From Thelonectria olida (lineage: Eukaryota; Ascomycota; Sordariomycetes; Hypocreales; Nectriaceae), in contig JAGPYM010000016.1 in NCBI GenBank assembly GCA_020736575.1, positions 310,001-374,000 on the forward strand: a stretch of DNA of 64,000 nucleotides. Direction: 5' to 3'. The notes beneath the pieces were generated by a model. That model was not told the origin of the DNA, ran no database searches, and saw only the letters and a program-made list of their open reading frames with translations. Shown piece after piece: positions 55,675-64,000 of the stretch. The position numbers were made by a program, and so were the translations under genes. How positions within the stretch are numbered: position 1 is the first letter of the stretch; each line of letters starts with the position of its first letter.

Positions 55675-58321
55675 TTACTCCTGTGGCCTTTGAGAAGTGC
55701 CAAAGGGGTTGCCCGGACCGCTGAAGGACCGGCTTGCAGACTGAGATCCAAAGAGCCCACCGCCACGAGAATTGTTACCGGCCGGGGCTGACGCTGTGGA
55801 GCCCCAATTCGTGCCAAAAGCTGGACGGGTCGGTGGTCCTTGGGCAGATCTGTCACCAAACATAGAGGGTGGACGGAATACCGGTGTGCCGTGTTGGGAC
55901 CAAACTACGGGGCTGGTCGAATGGCCCGTGGCTGATTCGTTGGAGGTTGAGGAATCTGTAATTCATGTCAGCCCTAGTTAAGGCCAACTACTTCTCAGGT
56001 ACTTACTCGCAGTCAAGGGACTTTCTGGAGTTGGTTGTACACTTGAACCTGGCGAAGGGCGAGCTACATCCCCTACGTGAGCGACCTATTCACCCAACTC
56101 CCAATTTTTGAATCATGCACGCACCTGTGACTGTCCGCGGCCTATACTTGTAACAAAGCTCTTTGCCTTCGCGTAGAGCTTCAATCTCCTTCTCGAGGTG
56201 TTCTCTCCGAGATTGAACGTCCTCGGGCTCCAAGGCCAGCTCTTTCAGCCTTTTTTCAGTCATGCTGTCCACTTGCGTCGGTGTCAGAATGTTTGGGATA
56301 TCACAAATAAGACAACTTTCGACGGCAAGATTAATGACGTTCTCGGTGAATGTTCTTCGGGACGTCTAGTACGGTTAGTGAATCAAGAACCGCTCATGCG
56401 ACTCGATTCCAACCCACTCAGTGGCACTCACCTCGTAATACGATTGCATCATGTCAATCACCCTCTCTGTGCCAAACTCTCCGCCATCAAAATTTTGTTT
56501 CCTGGAAAGCGCTGAAGAAATCGCTTGGCGACTGAGCCCTTGTTTGGGCTTTTCATCAAATATGTCCGGATGGGCTTTTTGCATCGTGTCCATGAAAAGA
56601 TCCGTGAGCCGCTCCAGAGACTTTCCTGAAGTGGCACGATGAAAGTCGGCGTCGAGAGGAAACGCATACCCCTGGACGTACGGGCGCAGCAGCTCGTCTA
56701 GCTTCTTCTGCAAAAGGGTCTCCTTTTGTCTGAAGAAGGGGTCAACACAGCCACGCAAAACGGCCTCGGTCGCGTTGTTGTTCTCCGGTGGTCCCATGAT
56801 AGATGTGAAGATCTCATCGACGAAAGCTTGTGTGGTGAGCATCACTTGGCGGAGATGATATTTAGCAATTCGTTCCCACGGCTCAGCCTGTGTCTGGAAG
56901 AGCTGGATTGCCAACTCTGTATTTGGTAGTCCAGGCAACTCTGAGCCCTGGTTAATAGATGCCTTCGCTTGGAGCTCTGCGTTCAAAACCTCCCATGCAA
57001 CTCGCTCAGGGTTGCGGAACGGATAGGGATATCTCTGGAGGAACTGTGTAAGATGAGGCGGTGATGGGACGACAACGTGCTCCTCGAGAAGCGGCCCATG
57101 CCGGCCAATAAGGCGCGCCGATCCTTTTGTTCTCAAAACATAGTCAAAGGCTCGATTGAAGTTGCGGAGCTGGGCACGCAGCTTTCGATCCTCACCATCC
57201 ATGCCGCCGAAGAAGCCGTCTTTGTAGTGGCCTAAAATACCATCTCGAGCCAAGTGTTGGAATCGATTGGCAACATCAAGCAGAAAAGACCTCTTCTCGC
57301 TGACACCGGACCGAGGCTTTCCAAGGCGCGCTTGCTCTGCCAGTCGCTCCTCGTGCTTTTTCTCAATCTCGTCGATGACACCAGGAAGAGCATTTCCGAT
57401 GTGGTGGAACTGCACTCTGCTGAGCTTTATACGCAGACTAACGACGCCACGATCTTCTGCCGGGATGCTATTCCAGGCCCCCGAGCTGAAGAATCTGTCT
57501 TCAATAGCGTTTCTCTCGGCCAGGTTAGGTTCATTCTCTGCCCGGTTACGCACAACGTGCCACCCCAGCCTGAGTCTTTGCGTGCTTTCCTCATTTTGAG
57601 CGACCCGAATGTACGTTCTTTCGTGATCATATCCAGGCAGTGCAAGATCTGGCTTCGTGATGACTCCAATAGTTCTTTCCCTCGATGCATCGTGCTCCTT
57701 GACTTTGCGGAGGGCGATGTGGTTGGCGAGGTCCGTGTTCGCGGCGATGACTGCGAGAATGATGGAATTTTTCTGTTTCATGTAGCCTTCAACAGTCTCA
57801 TTCACAATCTCCATCCCTTCCAATGTTTGGTCCTCAGTTTCGTTCTGGTAAATACCCGGCAAGTCGACGAGCGTCAGAGGGTGCATGTTGGGTCCTTCGA
57901 TTTCCAACCGCAAGACATCTTTCGAGAAGCCGCGGTTGCCTCCGGAAAAGTCCATCGAGTCTCTAGCCTCCTTGACAATGCCAGGCAGATCATTTTCGCT
58001 GAAGCTAGTTCTCTGAAAGGTCTTGACCGACTTGGAAATGTCGGCAAATTTCACGCTGATGTCCACACGAGTCTCCTCTGCATAGCGGAGGATGATCTCT
58101 GTAGCGAATCGGGTGCAACCGCCCTCTTCCACAGGGAAACGAAAACGCGTAAGGGCTTCGAGGACTGATGATTTGCCAGACGACTGTCCACCCACGACGA
58201 TAATTTGGGGAAGATTGACGAGTCTTCCAATGCCGAGGGCACTAAGGCTGTTCGTAAGAAGAGCACGGGCCTCAGCTGTATTAAGCTGGCCGAGGGCAGC
58301 GTTGTCGATTGAGACGTTCAT
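55675..58321 (-). CDS. Dynamin/Mx-like large GTPase
   Basis: Four exons (58321-56432, 56365-56125, 56072-56007, 55955-55675) encode 825 residues. The GTPase domain has GGQSSGKSSVLEAL (G1), VDLPGIYQNE (G3) and ITKPD (G4). The stalk follows with the GTPase effector-like helix SRRTFTENVINLAVESCLI, then EKRLKELALEPEDVQSRREHLEKE. No PH, transmembrane or classical proline-rich domain is seen, so this is the Mx-like fungal type rather than Dnm1 or Vps1. The last ~110 residues are a low-complexity tail rich in G, S, P, F and N (GGGLFGSQS, NPFGTSQ), encoded by separate small exons. Members self-assemble on membranes; some relatives in animals restrict pathogens. The fungal role is unknown. Confidence 0.93.
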
Positions 58322-58913
58322 TATCGTGAACACAGGGGGGCTCGAGAAGAAAAAAGGTGGTTCAAATTCAGATGCAAGTTGAGAGATGGTCTAGGGCGAC
58401 TCACGCAACTGACGATTCTTTAAATGCAGAGCAAGCAAGTCGCTTGAGGCCTCCTGGACCGGCGCAGCTGAAAAAAGATTTCCAAATCGAGCAAGGATTG
58501 AGGCCGGCCCAGGTCCGTTGAAAGATTCACGAAGTACTATTGGTTGATTAGCACGGAATCCCGGGTTCTTACACTTTTCTAAGCGACGAGGGACTGCTCA
58601 ACCAACAGAGCGTACCATTCTCTAGGACAGCCGCCATATTCGTCTAGGATGAATTACTTCCTGGCTGTTTGGCGTTGGGGAGTTTTACGCGAGTATTGAA
58701 ATAGCAAGGATATATTACATCGCGGCCATTGTGGAGAGGAGAGGATTTTGTGTTTCTTTGACTAGTCTTAATTGTTTACTCAAGAAAGGTAAATTAACCA
58801 ATTAAATAAGTTAGTACAGGACCAATATAGAAAAAGACGGGCAAGATGCACAGATAGTTAACTACCTAGGTAGGAAGGTAAACTTCTCCGCCTCGACTCA
58901 AGCAACCAACAGC
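58322..58913. other. Intergenic region upstream of the dynamin-like gene
   Basis: This 592 bp segment holds the dynamin-like promoter and the 3' UTR of the next minus-strand gene. An AT-rich stretch lies at 58760-58830. No gene is seen. Confidence 0.4.
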
Positions 58914-59504
58914 CTAAGCCATCGAATCCTGAACCAGAATCCCCCCTTCACTCTCCTCAGTCCCGTCTCTCGGTCCCAAATACAAAATATCATGCAAAAT
59001 CTGCCTCCACACCTCGCCACCAACTTCAGCCTCTTCCAAGCGCCACCAATACTTGACCTTGACCAACAGCCCTTTCCCAAATCCATCATCCGTCCACATA
59101 TTGACCCTCAAGCCTTTCCACTTGTCGCTCCTGGCCTTGGCCTGGATATCTTCGACAGAGGAAAAGCCAGCAGGGGCGACAACTTCCGTCGTGCCAAACT
59201 CGTCCGACTCGCTTTCAGTCAGCGGACGAACAGTGTAGCAGCTCGCCTTGACCTGCAGCGTGCCCGAGGCATCGTCAATCAAGCCCGCGTCACGAAGAAC
59301 GCGGTTGACCAGGGCCCCGGATTCCTTCAGATACCGCGCAATCGTGTCTCTCTCGCGGGCGGCATAGCTTGGATCCTGACGACATATCTGACGGCATTCT
59401 GTTGAGTAGAAGAACTTCTTGCCCTCGGGGTCGGGGGTCTGTCGGTACTGGTGATGGATTTCGCGCAGGTGAGAGAACAAGTCCGAATCTTGAGTCAAGG
59501 CCAT
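58914..59504 (-). CDS. Conserved-looking hypothetical protein, possibly NTF2-like
   Basis: A single exon from ATG 59504 encodes 196 residues. The frame extends upstream only through a TTG. The protein starts MALTQDSDLFSHLREIHHQY and has a mixed alpha/beta pattern ending with alternating hydrophobic strands (LLVKVKYWWRLEEAEVGG, then WRQILHDILYLGP). That pattern recalls the cone-shaped NTF2/SnoaL fold, but no diagnostic motif is present and I do not recognise the family. There is no signal peptide or membrane helix. Its codon and composition pattern fits a real gene. Confidence 0.65.
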   Translation of the reverse strand: MALTQDSDLFSHLREIHHQYRQTPDPEGKKFFYSTECRQICRQDPSYAARERDTIARYLKESGALVNRVLRDAGLIDDASGTLQVKASCYTVRPLTESESDEFGTTEVVAPAGFSSVEDIQAKARSDKWKGLRVNMWTDDGFGKGLLVKVKYWWRLEEAEVGGEVWRQILHDILYLGPRDGTEESEGGILVQDSMA

Positions 59505-60160
59505 AGTGGAATGTGTAGCGTGTTTGGCAGAGTGGGCTCGGACAGTGGTTGTCCAGAATGTGGTATTAAATCGAGGTTGGTGCTGACATGGCAAATATGG
59601 TGTCAGACTTGATACTCATGCAAGACGTGGCACTAGCTAGCCATGATCGACACGTCTTGATTGGTCACACGGACGAGACGTTTCCCCTCCAATTCAGCCT
59701 GAAGTCGACAACATCATGGCTTCCATGGAACGTCAAATTAAAACTTCCCCAGCTTCTTCAGGAAGGATTTGAGTTGCCACAATTTGCGTCTGCAATCTGG
59801 GATTGGAAATGTCCTTATCAAGGGGCACCGGCACCGCATCCGAATTATACAGGGTAGCTCCAGCCAAAAAGATCCTCGTGGCATGTGGAGAAGAGCGAGC
59901 TTGACTTCATAGGAGACATGTAGACGGAATCATGGGCAGCAATTTTCTGAGGACCGATCCAAACAAACAACATTTGATATCTACTGAGTGGTAATTAGTA
60001 AGAACGAAGTTGGAACACGTATGCTCATCATCACCCTATTCCCCGATTACCCCCATCATGATCCGAACTAGGCGGCACTTTTCCTTAGTCACAGCCTTTT
60101 AAAAGAGAAACATAACGCCTGAGGAGCCGGCTCCAAACCCAAAATTTTCCTTTGCCGACC
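59505..60160. other. Intergenic region upstream of the 58914 gene
   Basis: This 656 bp stretch lies between two co-directional minus-strand genes. An open frame at 59588-59857 on the plus strand has no support. Nothing else is seen. Confidence 0.35.
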
Positions 60161-61270
60161 TCACATTCTCAACTCGTCGTGTTCTTCTTCACAAAGATTA
60201 CCATAGCACCGGAACTCGTCCATACTCAATGTTTTTGAGACTTCTGCGGCGACTAGTCTCTCGATTTTAGTTGCAGGATGACCACCATCCCACCACAGCT
60301 GAAACATGGTTAGTCTAAGATGTCTGTTAAGTAGTGTTGCAACTTACGCAGGACAAGCCATCGTGGCTTTTGCACACGGTGTCATGTGCGCCAAAAGCTT
60401 GAGGATCCCTGAGTCCCGCCCAGAAAGTGCTCGAAGTGTCGACAATTTGACCTGCGACGTCTTTATGCGCCTTCTTGAAGGCCTGAAGCTTTTCTCGCAA
60501 AAGGCCGTTCCATATCTCAACAGCGGAGTTCAACTCGCTGATGCCTCGGTCGTGAAGGTTCTGCATGTCGGGGATCATGCTTAATGCTAGTAGAGTTCAG
60601 CATATGTCTGGGAACCTGCAAGAGGAGTGCGATTCGGGACTTACGTGGGACCGATAGCAGAACAAACTTCCGCAGGCCAATGATGTAGAGCATCTCAAGC
60701 TTTTCAAAATACGAGACCAGCACCGATGTAATCAAGTCCCCAGCCTTGATGTTGGAAAAGCTCCGACGAATGTCATTCACACCAAACCACACACCAACAA
60801 CAGCATTTTCGGCTGTCCAATGACGCTCCTCGCCGCCATAGTGTTTGTTGAAAGCATTGACTTGATCCTCGAAGTCCTCTTTTCTGGCTCGTACGAGGTG
60901 TTTATCGACAGTGCTGCCGCTCCCGGCAAAGTTGTACGACAGCGTGACGGACGAGTTCGAGGCGGCAAAGGACGAGTTAAATTCCGTCACCATCCAGCCG
61001 ATCCAGTTGCGGCCGCCAGCCGACGTCCTGCCAGGGAGTTCGGGATTTCCGAGTGGATTTTGGGGGGAGGGCTGGTCGAGATGAGGCTGAAAGCCTGTCT
61101 TGGAGTAGGAGTCGCCGCTGTACCGTGTATTGGGTGAGTAGAGTGTTGAATCAAGGATGGAGTGAATAGACGTACAAGGTGATTAGGTAGTTTCTTGGCA
61201 GCTTCGATGCGCCATCGACCGTCACGGCTCCGGCCAACAGGCACGCCATGGCAAAGAAAGGACTCCTCAT
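60161..61270 (-). CDS. Secreted GDSL/SGNH esterase, carbohydrate esterase family 16 type
   Basis: Four exons (61270-61176, 61117-60645, 60586-60348, 60298-60161) close in frame to 314 residues. The ATG at 61270 begins a signal peptide (MRSPFFAMACLLAGAVTVDGA). Block I is ITFGDSYSKTGF with nucleophile S35, and its Phe codon is split by intron 1. Block III is VWFGVNDI, and the catalytic Asp-His pair lies in WWDGGHPAT (D273, H276). The sequence PSPQNPLGNPELPGRTSAGG is typical of fungal acetyl esterases of family CE16. These remove acetyl groups from short plant-wall oligosaccharides, so the likely role is extracellular hemicellulose deacetylation. Confidence 0.92.
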
Positions 61271-62636
61271 GGCGATGTTGTTTTATGACGGGCCACCAAC
61301 AAACGAGGGAATCATCGAGACCGAGATGTCGAGAGAGCGGGATTCGGTTAGATCCGAGGCCAAGCTTTTTGTTCGACGGGTGCTACTTGGAACGTGTGTC
61401 GTTCAACGTAATGAGGGAAGGTCAAATTGAATGGTCATAGATCACGGATCCAGCCGAGTTGGCAGTTGGCTGTTTTCCTTTCTTTAGCGAAAACACGTGT
61501 TGCCGTCGCTGTTGGCTCGGCATGGCAGGCAGGCGCATCTCACAGTGTCGTACCTGCCACATTTTTCGTTCTCACTGTCTGTTGGCGGTCGCAGCTGCCG
61601 TTTTCGAATCAGGGGTCCCATTCTTACAGACCGGGTATTCGTAATAATGTGGAGGGTTATTGTGGGAAAGACATCTACGATTGGCTTCTCTGCACGAAAG
61701 GGCTGCTTCTTTTGTGGTCCTCTGTGGTCTTTTGTGGACGTCAAGAGACATGTCCAAGGATATCAACAAGAAACAGCAGCCAATCCCCCTTAATGCCACA
61801 TTCTCCCTGGCACCCTGCATATGGCTCCGGAAGGTTATCTGCCGATCTCGACAGTGCATTAACGTGCGCTCCATAGAAAACCCACAATTACCTTATTGCT
61901 TAACTGGCGCTTGCCGTCATATCGAGATGGCCGATTCCAAGTTGATTGTTAGCCGCCATAGCCAAGACAATTCGCGAGTCGACCGTGCAACACCCTTTCT
62001 CAACCTCGAGTCTACTTGTTGTTCCGTTGAACCGATGAAATGTACAAAGAAGGGTCCTCCCCGTCACACACTCCTCCCAGATAACCACGCACCATGGCTC
62101 CAGCTCCTTTCTTTAACGGCAGTTGTTGCGAACGCTTGTGCCGCAATGACGCGATCGCGTGACCACAACCTGTACCTGACGATCCACTGTGCTAGTCTTG
62201 TCACAGAACCGACGATCGTCCTCCTTTGTTCAAACTGTCAAAAACTCGGCATCACCACACAGGCGGTGACATCAATACGAATTCTTCGGTTAAGTCTCAA
62301 ATCTGCATATAAAGCAGGACCTGTAGAACCTATCCTCTCCGCAACACCATTTATATGCAGGGCAAGGTGGTTGAAGCAGTACTTGGAGCAGTGAATAACC
62401 TGAATGTCGCTCTCGCCCGAGCATACGTCATGGCCTTGCCTCGCAAACGACACCTGAGCTGGTGATGGAAAAGAGCGAGCGACTGGAAGGCACTCCTCAA
62501 GTCATTCATGTGGCTAAGACATAAAGCACTGGGTTTATATCACCACATCGGTAACTTGGTACTCGTAACCAGATCCAAATCAAGCATGTCAACTTTATTC
62601 TAGGCATCATCTCCAATAATCGCCTTAATCGCGACC
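61271..62636. promoter_or_regulatory. Divergent intergenic region, CE16 esterase / IgE-binding-like gene
   Basis: This 1.4 kb region separates two divergent secreted-protein genes. A plus-strand frame stays open for ~245 codons (61660-62394) but lacks an ATG at its start, a recognisable domain or a gene-like composition. A TATA-like TGCATATAAAG lies near 62305 but is over 300 bp from the next ATG. Confidence 0.4.
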
Positions 62637-63209
62637 ATGAAGACCTCCCTTCTCATCCTCGCCGCCGTCGCGACAGCCAGAGCCTTCTACGCCATGAGAG
62701 TCTACGCACCGGAATACCCAGAGATCCACAACGGCTCCGTCAACGCCCGCGCCCGGAAATTCATCATCGGCGCCGCCCGGCCAAGCACGTACTGTGGGAC
62801 CACGGACAGCCGCCAATGCCCTCCCGGAACCACGACACTTATTGACAAGGACATGACATTGCTCGCAGCCTCAGTTCCCGGCGGCCAGTTCATCTTCGTC
62901 TCCCCCCTCGGCTCCATCTCCTACCCCTCCGCCCACTCCTCCCTCCGGCCCCCGGGCTCAAAGATCGGCGGCTTCCATCAATCCACCATCAGATCCCACG
63001 TCGGCGAGATCATAACCGTCTTGTTCTGGGAGCCCGACGACGGTTATGCGGGACTGTGGGCTTGTCCGACATCTCCTAATGGGACCGTCGCGGAAGAGGC
63101 TGAGCTCAAGGCGACCACTTGGCGCTTCTTTGGAGAGGGGTGCACACCCGTTGCGGCCGTGCAGATTCGAGATGCGGGAGATGACTTTGCGGCATGGGCG
63201 TATACATAA
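62637..63209 (+). CDS. Small secreted protein, IgE-binding-protein-like
   Basis: A single exon from ATG 62637 encodes 190 residues. MKTSLLILAAVATARA is a clear signal peptide. The mature part has the layout of the fungal secreted family often annotated as IgE-binding protein: a conserved STYCG...CPPGTTTLI segment, VPGGQFIFVSPLG, and a C-terminal WACPTSP...CTPVAAVQI region with four well-placed cysteines. The family's biochemical function is unknown; members are abundant secreted or cell-wall proteins. An intronless small secreted gene of this kind may be stage-specific. Confidence 0.78.
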   Translation: MKTSLLILAAVATARAFYAMRVYAPEYPEIHNGSVNARARKFIIGAARPSTYCGTTDSRQCPPGTTTLIDKDMTLLAASVPGGQFIFVSPLGSISYPSAHSSLRPPGSKIGGFHQSTIRSHVGEIITVLFWEPDDGYAGLWACPTSPNGTVAEEAELKATTWRFFGEGCTPVAAVQIRDAGDDFAAWAYT

Positions 63210-63375
63210 ACTCTAGCGATGCGTTGAAGAAAGCCCGGTTGTCACAAAGCTCAAAGCTGGAGTTGTTGAAGGATTCAAGGGTTCAGACATTGAAACAATG
63301 GCGGCGCGACAGTAGCGTTAACTCGATACATGAACCTTGAAATGCTATATTCTATCATTCGTATTCTCGTCTCTA

Positions 63376-64000
63376 TTATTGCTTGGTGGCCTTGCCACTT
63401 CTCTTTAACTTGCCAACCAAATTTGCGAGCTTCCCTTTGAGCCCAGCTCCGACTGCTTCATTGGCACCAACGAATCGTCGTACCAGAATGTTATACAGAC
63501 CCCCAAACGCCAACGCAATCGCTGTCGATGTAAAGATAATGACATTGTAAGGCATGCTAAAATCGGGCGTAGGAAGGTAAAGAAGCAAACTCGTCGTGCG
63601 GAGATTCGTCTTCTTCGGCTCCAGAGTCGTGATGACCGACGCCGCAACGTCAAAGCCTCGGTTGGCATCTGGTGGGTACTCAGTGAACCTCAGGATGGCC
63701 TTTTCGAAATCGTACGCCAGAAAGACGGTGCAATGAGGAGGAATCCGCATGAGGACCTCGAGCTGAGTTCCCCGGCTGCGATCAAGCGCAGGGCGGTAGT
63801 AGACCTCCTGAATAATGTCGGTCGAGTTGTCGGCCGAAGCCGAGCTAGAAATGCGCGTTGAGAGGGTATGGAGGTAAATGCGCATGAACCAAGGGAGCGA
63901 TTCCATGTACACAAACTCGACATCGGTATCGCTGGGGTTGCTGAGAATGGCTTGCACACCGCCATGTTGCTGGCCGTGGCCTGTGAAACTCCGTTCGGCG
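63376..64000 (-). CDS. gpi16: GPI transamidase subunit GPI16/PIG-T, C-terminal part
   Basis: The frame runs off the right edge of the window and ends at 63376, so about 207 C-terminal residues are visible. It opens ERSFTGHGQQHGGVQAILSNP, and continues with YMESLPWFMRIYLHTL, both conserved in GPI16/PIG-T. A single transmembrane helix (NVIIFTSTAIALAFGGLY) is followed by a basic cytosolic tail, as in the family. The protein is part of the ER GPI-transamidase complex that attaches GPI anchors to proteins. It is essential in yeast, so this is a core gene that anchors the right edge of the window to conserved chromosome. Confidence 0.92.
   Translation of the reverse strand, partial: AERSFTGHGQQHGGVQAILSNPSDTDVEFVYMESLPWFMRIYLHTLSTRISSSASADNSTDIIQEVYYRPALDRSRGTQLEVLMRIPPHCTVFLAYDFEKAILRFTEYPPDANRGFDVAASVITTLEPKKTNLRTTSLLLYLPTPDFSMPYNVIIFTSTAIALAFGGLYNILVRRFVGANEAVGAGLKGKLANLVGKLKRSGKATKQ

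Noticed and set aside
57254..58168. 304-codon plus-strand frame inside the dynamin-like gene
   Set aside because: Antisense shadow of a long, motif-confirmed GTPase exon.

Overview
The window is genomic DNA of a filamentous ascomycete (Pezizomycotina; I favour a sordariomycete, but the sequence alone does not prove it). Genes are split by many 45-170 nt GT-AG introns with CTAAC/CTGAC branch points. Families restricted to or expanded in such fungi are frequent: HET domain, fungal STAND NTPase, SAT4-type rhodopsin-domain membrane protein, Zn2Cys6 regulator, fungal GTPase-patatin fusion. I see no rRNA or tRNA gene, no intact transposon and no CRISPR. Nearly all exon structures below close exactly in frame; two genes do not.

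Layout. 0-5.7 kb holds oxidative tailoring-type enzymes (last exon of an SDR ketoreductase, a secreted berberine-bridge-like flavoprotein, a trichodiene-oxygenase-like P450), possibly the edge of a secondary-metabolism cluster that continues to the left. 5.9-13 kb holds an Hsp70/HSPA12-like ATPase, a single-pass membrane protein and a protein with a helical N-terminus and a long disordered tail. 13.7-18.5 kb is one nine-exon gene for a 1362-residue Zn finger - P-loop GTPase - Zn finger - patatin phospholipase. 18.6-19.7 kb is a sulfotransferase with an apparent frameshift.

21.9-36.7 kb looks like a nutrient-use neighbourhood: a YAT-type amino-acid permease, a small cupin, a Zn2Cys6 regulator, a GABA/choline-type permease, an aldehyde dehydrogenase and a secreted bicupin of oxalate decarboxylase type. 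The permease and the dehydrogenase diverge from a 1.9 kb intergenic region that contains a run of five same-strand CGGAA motifs. 37.9-42.2 kb carries a seven-helix SAT4-family membrane protein and a secreted carboxylesterase.

42.5-58.3 kb is rich in self/non-self recognition or innate-immunity-like families: a HET-domain gene and a repeat-less STAND NTPase ending tail to tail 9 bp apart, then a secreted S41 protease with a Cys-rich tail, a frameshifted fungal-N-domain protein, an F-box protein and a dynamin-like GTPase. The right end has a small unknown protein, a CE16/GDSL esterase, an IgE-binding-like secreted protein and the C-terminal part of GPI16/PIG-T.

The best candidates for something under-described are the GTPase-patatin gene and the HET/STAND pair. 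All functions are inferred from recognisable motifs; no database search was run.
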